64,000 bases of DNA. It comes from Salvia splendens (Eukaryota > Streptophyta > Magnoliopsida > Lamiales > Lamiaceae). The DNA lies in the NCBI RefSeq assembly GCF_004379255.2, contig NC_056032.1, forward strand, positions 30,477,322 to 30,541,321, given 5' to 3'. The position numbers were made by a program, and so were the translations under genes. Within the stretch, counting starts at the first letter, position 1. Every line of letters starts with the position of its first letter. The notes under the pieces are model-generated. The model searched no databases and had not been told where the DNA came from. It worked only from the letters and a program-made list of their open reading frames with translations. Below, piece by piece: positions 1 through 9,978 of the stretch.

Positions 1-1
1 A

Positions 2-892
2 AAGTATTATTTCTGGGACGATCCTTATTTATGGAGGATGGGAGCTGACCAGGTAATCAGGAGATGTATCCCTGAATGGGAACAGAGGGATGAGCTTAAT
101 CATTGCCATGCATTGGCGTGTGGAGGTCATTTTGGGCTGAGAAAAACTGCGAGAAAAGTCCTAGACAATGGATTTTATTGGCCTACATTACACAAGGACT
201 CTTTTTAATTCTGCCAGAACTGTGAGAGGTGCCAGCAAACTGGAGGAATTTCAAGGAGAGATGAGATGCCGCAAGTCCCAGTAATCGTCTGCGAAATCTT
301 TAACGTCTGGGGGATGGATTTCATGGGTCCATTTCCATCTTCATACGGGAATACATACATCCTTGTGGCTGTAGATTATGTTTCAAAGTGGATAGAAGTC
401 AAGGCTACCATGTCTTGTGAAGCCAAAGAGGTGGCTAAGTTTCTTAGAGCTAATATTTTCAACAGGTACGGTGTGCCCCGAGCTATTATATCTGATCAAG
501 GGACGCATTTCCGTAACCGAACCATAGAAGCTCTGATGAGGAAATACGGAGTCATCCACAGGCTTTCAACTTCGTATCATCCTCAGTCTAATGGACAGAC
601 AGAAATCTCAAACAGTGAGATCAAGGTAATATTGGAGAAGACGGTGAATCCGTCAAGGAAGGATTGGAGTAAGAGGCTTGGTGAGGCATTATGGGCTTAC
701 AGGATTGTATACAAAACGCCTATTGGGATGTCGCCCTACAGGTTGGTGTTTGGCAAGATGTTCCGCCTGCCCGTGGAAGTGGAGCACAGAGCATATTGGG
801 CGGTGAAGGAGATCAATATGAGACCTCAGTCTTATGGGGAAGAGAGGAAATTGCAACTTCAAGAGCTGGAAGAGTTAAGGCTGGAGTCATAT
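2..892 (+). pseudogene. Athila-like Ty3/gypsy pol: integrase, 5' part (element E1)
   Basis: Reading frame 2 gives the zinc-binding H2C2 segment of a retroviral-type integrase (His/His near 110-130, a CxxC near 220-235) followed by the catalytic core. The core D-D-E residues are visible: D in GMDFMGPF, D in IISDQGTHF, and E shortly after the PQSNGQTE motif. The frame is broken by a TAA at 206-208, between the finger's His and Cys pairs, so it cannot be translated through. At 892 the coding sequence stops because a chromovirus-like LTR element is inserted; the target CATAT (888-892) is repeated at 9101-9105 and the C-terminal part of the same integrase resumes there. Reverse transcriptase and upstream parts lie outside the window. 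The family call (Athila-like) rests on the env-position ORF downstream and is an inference. Confidence 0.88.
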
Positions 893-2412
893 TGTCACAC
901 CTCAACCCCTCTGACGTATACTCTTTTAATAAATAAATCTCTTATCATAAAAAGCAATCAATACACATGTCTAATTCATAGAACACCCATATTATACAAG
1001 TTCAAACCAACACTTATCCGATACATATTTCAAAATATCCTGTAAAGTAGTGGAATCCTCTCACCACTCTATATACTATACATTTATCTACATACAAAAT
1101 GATGAGGAGGAGAAGGTTGCCAATATGCGTCAGCCACCGAACCTGATAACACGTGGAGTTCCTATGACCCATGTCAGTCAAAACTTTACTGCTATCTTAT
1201 TCATGAAAATTTTAGTGGTTTATATGAGCCACAACTCAGTATATATAAATTTCCACCTTTAGTCTCACATGATACAAACATCAAGCATATTCTTTTATCA
1301 ATACATATAATCAGAAACAATATATATATAACATAATTTAAAAACAAACCATTTCATATTCATATGCATATGCCACTCTATTCAGTTTATTATTCTGTAA
1401 CAGTCAAGCCTGGTATCTGCCCGAGATTCCTCTATGACCCGAAGGTCCCTCTGTAATTGGACTCATAGGTCCCTCTGTATTTGACCCGAAGGTCCCTCTG
1501 TATTTGGACTCATAGGTCTCTTTGTATTTAACCCGAAGGTCCCTCTGTATTTGGACTCATAGGTCCCTCTAAAATTTCAGATCCAGTACAAGGCTGTCAC
1601 ATATCCTCTTTAATCCAATGATTCACATAATCAGTATCATAAATATATCATTTGCACCAATAACATATCCATATCATATTCCACCATCTATATCAAATAA
1701 CACATAATCATATTGGATCCCATCATATAATCAAATCATTCATTTTGTTTAACACCTAGCAAAGAAGTAAATAAAACATGTAGAATTAAAAGTGTGATTT
1801 ATACATACCTTAAGATATATAATTTAACTAAAATCCCAATTCTGCTTTGCGATCTATGACTCTTATTTCTTCTTCTAATTTTTGCTCCCGTCTCCAACTA
1901 CTATTCTATTTTTCTTTCTTTTATTTCAATTTTCCTTTTCTCCCTTTTTTTTGTTTTTCCAAATTCACTACTTCTGCGTATATATATAAACATGCAAAGG
2001 CAGTTATATAAAAAAAATTAACTTAATACTACTGATATCAATTATAAATATTAAAATAAAAAGCAGCATGCATACTATGTAGTCCATTCTTTGACATTTG
2101 TCCAATACGATTAGTGGCACTATTAACTAGTGGCCACGTACATGCTAACACATACACATGTATTTTTTTTAACTATGCTACTACTATTATTTATATCTCA
2201 TTTAGGATCACTATCAAAATATATATATTTCTCATGCACTACACACTCCCATGCACACACATACGTATTATTACACATGCACTTGTACTTAAATTAGCTA
2301 TTCAAGGTCACATAGCACACTTATATATATATAACATTATAAATATACAATAATAAATGAATATATATATCAATATGCAAATTGATGCATGTTTCGGGTT
2401 AGGGATGTCACA
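893..2412 (-). repeat. LTR (3' LTR of the minus-strand chromovirus-like element)
   Basis: 1520 bp, TG...CA ends, closely similar to 7524-9100. In the first 150 bp compared by eye there are three substitutions, then a locally rearranged stretch near 1050, where the partner has a short duplication. It contains a 47-bp tandem repeat (1436-1570) and is otherwise AT-rich and non-coding. Confidence 0.92.
1436..1570. repeat. 47-bp tandem repeat inside the LTR
   Basis: Three copies of a unit starting GACCCGAAGGTCCCTCTG, each made of two related half-units (GACCCGAAGGTCCCTCTG and GGACTCATAGGTCCCTCT), begin at 1436, 1483 and 1530. The same array recurs in the partner LTR at about 8074-8208, so it predates this insertion. 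Confidence 0.85.
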
Positions 2413-2439
2413 ACTCCTCCCCTCTATAAGAATTTTGTC

Positions 2440-3549
2440 CTCAAAATTCATCTCTCTAAGTTAACGTAGTCAATGAAATTTCTAACCAGTTAAAAGCCGT
2501 GGATAATTCTTTTCATTTTCCTTAGTTTCCCAAGTCGCTTCTTCGACTACTTGATTTTGCCAAATATCTTTAACCATTGGAATAGTTTTTCTTTGCAGCT
2601 GTTTGATCCGAAGGTCTACTATGCTGACTGGTTCCTTTATATAACACAAATTCTCAGAAATTTGTATATCAACATTTTTCGAACATGTGACGGATCAGAG
2701 CGATAACGTCGAAGCATGCTGACGAGAAAACATTATGAATCTGCTCTAACTCTGGAGATAGTGCTAACCTGTACGCCAATGGTCTAACTCTTTCGACAAT
2801 ATCATAAGGCCCAATATAATGAGGATTCAACTTACCTTTTTGTCCGAATCACATGACTCCTTTCCGTGGTAAAACTCGTAGAAACACTGTATCTCCCTCT
2901 TCATATTCCATATCTTTTTTTTATACTTATCATAATATCTTTTCCGTCTGTCCCTTGTCGCTTTCAATATGTTTTTAGTAATGTCAATCTTGGGAACAGT
3001 TTCTCTAATAATCTCTGACACTTCTAGAATCTCTATATAGAACTTCTACACTTTCTACTATATAATGTCTCATACAGTGTCATAAATGAAACTGGTTAGT
3101 ATACGCAAACTTTATCAGCAGAATATACTCATCCCATGAACCCTAAAATTCAATAACACGACTACAAAACATTTCTTCCAACGTCTTTATAGTTCTCTCT
3201 GACTTACCATCTTTCTAAGGGTGAAAAATATTACTAAAATATAATCATGTCTCCATAGATAGTAAATTGCGGACCTCTAGACATACAAGATAGAATACCA
3301 TATAATTGTGCTACATCTTTCGCGTACTTTTCAGCTAAGTGATATAACGAACAACGCCATCTTATAGGTAAGAAATGTACTATCGGTGACCCTGTACCAA
3401 AATTTATGGTAATGTGTTCTCATTTTGAGACTAGAATAGTTAAAGGCTTCAACAAACCTGTAGACATATGATAATCTGATTTAATATCTTGACACGTCAA
3501 ACACCTCGAAACAAACTCTACGACTTTCTTCTTCCTCTTCGGCCAACAA
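2440..3549 (-). pseudogene. Chromovirus-like integrase relic
   Basis: On the minus strand, 3420-3549 encodes the CxxC half of the integrase zinc finger (WPKRKKKVVEFVSRCLTCQ). About 2827-3021 encodes the region after the catalytic core, with the typical alternating Lys/Arg/Tyr segment (DRRKRYYDKYKKK). The stretch between shows only fragments because of stops and shifts. The finger is cut off from RNase H (5378-5600) by the Harbinger insertion at 3553. No function can be retained. Confidence 0.75.
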
Positions 3550-3552
3550 TAA

Positions 3553-5374
3553 GGCCATCCGCAATGGGCGGACGATGGCACGCCCGATGGCGCGCATCGT
3601 CCGCGCCATTCATCGTCCGCCCCCACTGTGGGTGTGTGGCATAGGCCGCGGACGATAGTCGCGGTCTATGCTTCGGGCGCGACTTAAACCGCGGACGATG
3701 GCCATCGACCGCGACATCGTCCTCCCCATTGTGAAGTCCGCGGACGATGGCACGCGGTTTTGTTTTTTTTATATAAATCTCGTTTCTCATTCAGTTGTGC
3801 ATACGAACATATCGACTATCTCTCAACATATTCTCTCTCAACATCCAACGAAAATGAATCCCGGTGAAGACACCAATAGTTCTAGTTCGTCTGATTCCGG
3901 TCGTTCGATTGACGAAGCATTAGATGCAGCCGTTGAAGAGGCCATGGCGGCATGCTATTCGCAAATGCAGCGCGAGAAGGCAGCGGCTACAGTGGCGGTT
4001 GAGCAAGTCCATCGTCCTATTCGACATAGGACGTATGTCCGACGCAACCACGAGGAAGCTCACAGGCGTCTGGTTGAAGACTATTTTTCTGAACAACCAC
4101 GTTGAGGCCCGACTGTGTTCCGCCGCCGATTTCGAATGTCGAGGTACCTTTTTCTCATCATTGTTCGTACATTGTCTTCACGTGAAGAATACTTCACCTT
4201 TCGGTAGGACGGCATCGGGAAACCCGGCCTTACACCATTGCAAAAGTGCACGACTGCTATTCGTCAGTTGGCATACGGCACCACGGCGGACCTTTTTGAC
4301 GAGTACCTCCACTGTGGGGAGACTACAGGCCGCGAGTGTCTGAAGTACTTTTGTCGGGGGATAGTAGAGGCCTATGGCGATATATATTTGCGCAAGCCGA
4401 CAGCCACTGATTGCCAGGGTCTGATGCAGATGCACGAGAGGGCGCACGGGTTTCCTGGAATGCTCGGGAGCATCGACTGTATGCACTGGCAGTGGAAGAA
4501 CTGTCCGACGGCGTGGAGAGGCCAATTCACAAGTGGATACAAGGGCAGCCACCCGACGATGATCCTCGAAGCCGTCGCTGACTATCGGCTTTGGATCTGG
4601 CATGCTTACTTCGGCGTAGCCGGGTCGAACAACGACATCAACGTCCTCAACTCGTCCACCCTCTTCACCGACCAATGTAACGGCAACGGCCCGGCCATAG
4701 AGTTCACTGCCAACAGACGCCAATACCATATGGGGTACTACTTGGCCGACGGCATCTACCCACGGTGGCCAGTTTTCCTAAAGATGGTCAGCTGCCCGAT
4801 TGGTGAGAAAAGGGTTTTATTTGCGCAAAAGCAAGAGGCAGCGCGGAAGGATGTAGAGCGGGCATTTGGGGTGCTCCAATCACGGTGGGCAATTGTGAAA
4901 GGGCCGGCTCGGTTTTGGTACAAGGAAGTCATCGCCGATGTCATATATGTGTGCATAATCATGCACAACATGATAGTCGAGAGTGAAGGCGAAAGCATCA
5001 CCGATTGGAATGACGACGACCGTGCATCTAGCTCTGCCGGCACATCGACCGAGACACCCGATAGAGGGTTACCGTTAGGTTTCGATGAGGTTTTATCTAG
5101 GCAGGCCTCAAAGCGCAACCAACAGGAGCATGCGCAGCTCATGAGCGACATGATTGAAGAAGTGTGGGCTCATAACCGCCGTCGCTGAGTTTGCGTTTTT
5201 TATTATTTCGCATTGTAATGTATTAATTTTTATTAAATGAATGAAGTTTTTAAAATTCATATTTTAAATGTATTTTAGTTTTTTTTTTAATTCGTATGTA
5301 TTTTGTAAATATTACAAAATTGATGATGTGGCGCGCCATAGGGCGCGCCTTAGGGCGCCCCACTGCTGATGGTC
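3553..5374 (+). mobile_element. PIF/Harbinger DNA transposon, 1.82 kb
   Basis: Terminal inverted repeats GGCCATCCGCAATGGG (5') and GACCATCAGCAGTGGG (complement of the 3' end) are flanked by the 3-bp duplication TAA (3550-3552 and 5375-5377), as expected for this superfamily. The first 200 bp hold repeated GCGGACGAT motifs in both orientations (near 3568, 3595, 3613, 3652, 3692, 3741), plausible transposase binding sites. It carries one transposase frame and no separate Myb-like ORF1. It is inserted in the pol relic of the chromovirus-like element. Confidence 0.93.
3854..5188 (+). pseudogene. PIF/Harbinger transposase (DDE_Tnp_4 type), two nonsense codons
   Basis: One reading frame runs from the ATG at 3854 to the TGA after 5185 and covers the whole transposase, but it is interrupted by TGA at 4103-4105 and TAG at 4205-4207; no frameshift is needed. 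The catalytic triad is visible: D in GSIDCMHW, D in GSNNDINVLN and E in KDVERAFGVLQ. The N-terminus is Ser/Asp-rich and acidic, followed by a basic patch; the C-terminus ends in the conserved IEEVWAHNRRR. The stretch from about 4238 on is a 316-codon uninterrupted frame with all catalytic residues. The product would cut and paste Harbinger elements at TWA targets; the two stops should disable it. Confidence 0.9.
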
Positions 5375-5377
5375 TAA

Positions 5378-7010
5378 TACTTTAATAATGATGTTATTTG
5401 CATAAGTGTAATCACTGTGCTTGACTTGTAACTCAAAGTATCTATAACAACATTCACCTTCTTAAGATGGTATTCGATGGTGCAATCATATTCTGTAAGA
5501 AACTTCATCCAATGTCTTAGTCTCATACTCAACTCCTTCTTACTCTTCAAATATTTCAAACTCTCGTGATCAACCAGAATTCGACGAAGTCCTCCATACA
5601 AATAATGATGCCAAATCTTAGAAGGTAAACCACACTGTTAAATCCAGATCATAAATAGAATAAGAAGCTTCATGTACTCGTGATTGTCCTTGACGCATAG
5701 GCAATAAACTTTCCATTTTTTTTAATAGAAGAATAACCAATATAGACGACATAGTCAATCCAAATCCATATTGCAGTGCATTACTGTAAATAACATAATA
5801 TCATATACCTGTGAAAATAACCAATATAGACGACATAGTCAATCAATGCTTCAACTCATCAAAACTGTTTTGACATGCTTCACTCCATATAAGAGGAGAA
5901 CTCTTCCGTAATAACATCTTCATCAATTCAACCATAATCAAGAATCATTTTCAGTTGACAAATACTTGAATATTCTGTATATCCATTTCTATTCTTCAAC
6001 CTGATACCATGTGTCCCAATAATACCATATGATCTAGCTAGACTTACACTTCCCCAACCTTGCAATAAGATGTTTATCTCGCAAAACTTGTAATACTGAC
6101 TGCAAGTTATTAACATGCTCATATGTACTTCGTGAAATATAATAGTAAGTCAATAAAAATAATCACTAAGTGATATAGGAATGGTTGAGAGACTTCGTTC
6201 ACCAATGCCATAAATAATTATAGGTGCAATAGTTAATTTGAAAGGCATAACCAAAACTCATAATAGTCGTACTGAGTTTAAAATGGTGTCTCTGCAAGAT
6301 TCTCTTTAGCTATCTTCAACTGATGGTATCATGATCGAAAACCAGTACTCGAAAACAGTTGCATACCTTGAAATTAATCAAATAAGTCTTCTATTCTCGG
6401 CAATAGATATTTATTCTTCACAGTCACTTGATTCGACTTCCAATAGTGTATATAATGTCGCAGTGTGTCATCTTTCTTCTTCAAAAATAATATTAGTAAT
6501 CTCTAAGGTAAAACATGGAGTCATACATATCTCTTGTCTGACAAGTAACTGTTTCTTAAACTCATGAAATTCTAATAAAGACATTTGATAATTGTGAATA
6601 TAAATATATGCAGTACCTGGTAGTAACTCAATAGTGAAGTTTGTCTCTTGATCAGGTGATACTCTAGAGAGATTTCCACTTCGAATAAATCAAAAAGCCG
6701 GTGTAGCTAATATAAAACAAGTTGCAATTGGTCGATACCATTAAATATCACTCAATCTCGTCTCGATGATTATATTACCATTTCTTTAACATGACAAGCT
6801 GCCTTAGTTTGATGAAGTGACAACCAATTTATACCGGTGATAATATCAAATTTGTGTATGAACAAGGGAATCAATATCCGCTGGCAGCTCAACTGAATTA
6901 ACTCGCACTACGCAGTCTAGATAAACCGTGTATACTGAAACAATGCCAGCTCATAATCAACAACAAACATAGTTCTTGTTTAAAGACAGAATCTCCATTT
7001 ACTTCATCAT
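5378..7010 (-). pseudogene. Chromovirus-like protease / RT / RNase H relic
   Basis: Read on the minus strand from high to low coordinates: a protease-linker relic near 6780-6880 (FDIITGINWLS, compare DxILGMDWL of gypsy elements), an RT-RNase H junction near 5850-5900 (WSEACQNSFDEL) and RNase H at 5378-5600 (LVDHESLKYL ... LRHWMKFLTEYDCTIEYH). Stops and frame changes separate them. The downstream integrase relic lies at 2440-3549, across the Harbinger insertion. Confidence 0.72.
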
Positions 7011-7502
7011 CACAATACACTTCTTGCATATATTTATCATTAAATTCTCTAGGAAAATCGTCTGAACTTAGTACCAAAGATTGTATAATAGCTTGTGGGA
7101 CTGTTTCTGCCGAATAGTAATATTACTTCAAAGAAGAGACACTGTATAATCAAAACGTTCTTCTGACATACAACTCATCTGATTGAACACATGTTCTCTA
7201 TCCTTTTCAACCATATCTCAGCCTCGGCCGGATCAGTAGTCTCACAAAGTCAACAGTTCCACTTTTAAGTGCTATTTAATATTTCTACCTCTTTGACTCA
7301 TCATTGGTCCATGTATTTACTAGAAATCACCATATGATGCAATATGTATATGAGATATTTCTATAATTAATTGATGATGCAGGGCGGCTGACCCTTCTCT
7401 CATCAGTGAGACATGTTTATGATAATACAAATGCAAATGAAACTTCTAACCGAAATGTATCATATGTATTCATGAATGCCATGTCCCAGCGGGATTCTAT
7501 CC

Positions 7503-7516
7503 CCGCTCAGATACCA
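7503..7516 (-). other. Primer binding site, tRNA-iMet-like
   Basis: On the minus strand, seven bases after the end of the 5' LTR (7524), the sequence TGGTATCTGAGC differs at one position from the TGGTATCAGAGC primer site complementary to initiator tRNA-Met. Confidence 0.75.
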
Positions 7517-7523
7517 CCTAAAC

Positions 7524-9015
7524 TGTCACACCTCAACCCCTCTGACGTATACTCTTTTAATAAATAAATCCCTTATCATAAAAGGCAATCAATACACGTG
7601 TCTAATTCATAGAACACCCATATTATACAAGTTCAAACCAACACTTATCCGATACATATTTCAAAATATCCTGTAAAGTATATATTATCCCATATTATAC
7701 AAGTTCAAACTACTCTATATACTATACATTTATCTACATGCAAAATGATGAGGAGGAGAAGGTTGCCAATATGCGTCAGCCACCGAACCTGATAACACGT
7801 GGAGTTCCTATGACCCATGTCAGTCAAAACTTTACTGCTATCTTATTCCTGAAAAATTTAGTGGTTTATATGAGCCACAACTCAGTATATATAAATTTAG
7901 TCTCACATGATACAAACATCAAGCATATTCTTTTATCAATACATATAATCAGAAACAATATATATATAACATAATTTAAAAACAAACCATTTCATATTCA
8001 TATGCATATGCCACTCTATTCAGTTTATTATTCTATAGCAGTCAAGCCTGGTATCTGCCCGGGATTCCTCTATGACCCGAAGGTCCCTCTGTAATTGGAC
8101 TCATAGGTCCCTCTGTATTTGACCCGAAGGTCCCTCTGTATTTGGACTCATAGGTCCCTTTGTATTTGACCCGAAGGTCCCTCTATATTTGGACTCATAG
8201 GTCCCTCTAAAATTTCAGATCCAGTACAAGGCTGTCACAGATCCTCTTTAATCCAATGATTCACATAATCAGTATCATAAACATATCATTTGCACCAATA
8301 ACATATCCATATCATATTCCACTATCTATATCAAATAACACATAATCATATTGGATCCCATCATATAATCAAATCATTCATTTTGTTTAACACCTAGCAA
8401 AGAAGCAAATAAAACATGTAGAATTAAAAGTGTGATTTATACATACCTTAAGATAAATAATTTAACTAAAATCCCAATTCTGCTTTGCGATCTATGACTC
8501 TTATTTCTTCTTCTAATTTTTGCTCTCGTCTCCAACTACTATTCTCGTCTCCAACTACTATTCTATTTTTCTTTCTTTTATTTCAATTTTCCTTTTCTCC
8601 CTTTTTTTTGTTTTTCCAAATTCACTACTTCTGCGTATATATATAAACATGCAAAGGCAGTTATATAAAAAAAATTAACTTAATACTACTAATATCAATT
8701 ATAAATATTAAAATAAAAAGCAGCATGCATACTATGTAGTCCATTCTTTGATATTTGTCCAATATGATTAGTAGCACTATTAACTAGTGGCCACGTACAT
8801 GCTAACACATACACATGTATTTTTTTAACTATGCTACTACTATTATTTATATCTCATTTAGGATCACTATCAAAATATATATATTTCTCATGCACTACAT
8901 ATTCCCATGCACACACATACGTATTATAACACATGCACTTGTACTTAAATTAGCTATTCAAGGTCACATAGCACACTTATATATATATATAACATTATAA
9001 ATATGAAATAATAAA

Positions 9016-9060
<45 letters not shown>

Positions 9061-9100
9061 ATATGCAAATTGATACATGTTTCGGGTTAGGGATGTCACA
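7524..9100 (-). repeat. LTR (5' LTR of the minus-strand chromovirus-like element)
   Basis: 1577 bp partner of 893-2412. The extra length comes mainly from a local duplication near 7690, a duplicated TTCTCGTCTCCAACTACTA segment near 8540 and an expanded AT microsatellite at 9019-9058. The target duplication CATAT follows at 9101-9105. Confidence 0.92.
9019..9058. repeat. (AT)n microsatellite
   Basis: About 20 AT dinucleotides near the end of the LTR; the partner LTR has only about five at the same place, so the tract expanded after insertion. Confidence 0.95.
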
Positions 9101-9390
9101 CATATGAGTCCGCAATGTAGTACAAACAAGGATCTGGCATGACAAAAACCTCCGAGTCAAGGAACTACAATTAGGTCAGAAGGTCCTCCTTTTCCAATCT
9201 AGGAAGCTAAAGTCCAAATGGATCGGGCCATACACAATTGTTGGCCTTCGAGCAAATGGAAATCCAGGGAAGTGCCTCAAACTCTACTCCTTTCCTTGTT
9301 AATGGTCATCGAGTAAAGGTTTTTAGGGATAATTCTGAGTTGTGTATGGTGGAGGAAGAGACACTACGCGCACTCTCTATTATCGCATAA
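9101..9390 (+). pseudogene. Athila-like integrase, C-terminal part (E1)
   Basis: This continues the integrase of 2-892 after the inserted element. It shows the post-core DNA-binding region (LQLGQKVLLFQSRKLKSKW) and then a frame change near 9290 before the C-terminal segment, which reaches a TAA near 9390. The frame differs from that of the 5' part, and there is a TAG shortly after the junction. The spacer to the env-position ORF follows. Confidence 0.8.
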
Positions 9391-9978
9391 TCGGTCTAGT
9401 GAGTAAGTGCTCTCGACGAATTCCTGGGTCAGGTAAATGGGGAAGCATTTTTCAATCTATACATTGAACTAGGGGATCTCGAGAGTACTCAATTGAAAGT
9501 ATAAATAGTTTAATTGCTTTTCAAATAGTAAAAATTACAAAACAAAGAAAAAAATCTAATCCTCCAAAAATATTTTCGAAACACCAGACTTCTTAGGGAA
9601 ATTGTTTTGTCACATGTGAATCCTTGACCTGGGAGTCTGGCGTTTAATTTTTGTTTTTTTTTCCTAAATATGGTATTGCGGAGAGTAGCGTTTACATGGG
9701 CAGAGAGATTTTAGTTTAGGAGGGAAGTGGTGAAGTTTTGAATTTCAAATTTTCACTTTATGGGAAGGCGTACGGTTGCTTACATCACGCCTGCAACCAC
9801 CTGCAAGCATTCCCATCCTTACTCAATATACCTAATTCCCTCCTTTTTCCATTATTTTCCAAAAACATAATTCTCTCTCACTCTAAAAATCCCCAAATTT
9901 TCTCTCGCTATACCCATAGTTCTCTAACCCTAATCGAAAATTTCACCCAAGTTCTTGAGAAATTTGCAGATTCATGTC
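9391..9978 (+). other. Spacer between pol and env-position ORF of E1
   Basis: No gene. It holds a TATA-like GTATAAATAG near 9499-9508, AT-rich runs, and a pyrimidine-rich stretch ending TTTGCAG a few bases before the ORF start at 9979, which could serve as promoter and/or 3' splice site for the downstream ORF. Both readings are inference. Confidence 0.45.

Larger units (their letters stand above)
893..9100 (-). mobile_element. Chromovirus-like Ty3/gypsy LTR retrotransposon, decayed
   Basis: Two long direct repeats (893-2412 and 7524-9100) bound about 5.1 kb of interior and are flanked by the 5-bp duplication CATAT. Orientation is minus: the purine tract GAGGGGAGGAGT lies just before the repeat at 2412 when read on the minus strand, and a tRNA-iMet-like primer site follows the other repeat. 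On the minus strand the interior shows protease, RT, RNase H, integrase finger and integrase C-terminal remnants in that order, the usual gypsy order, but all are full of stops. A Harbinger DNA transposon (3553-5374) separates RNase H from integrase. The RNase H-integrase layout and LTR ends TGTGACAT...GACA fit Tekay/Del-type chromoviruses; no chromodomain was recognised, so the lineage is tentative. Confidence 0.9.
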
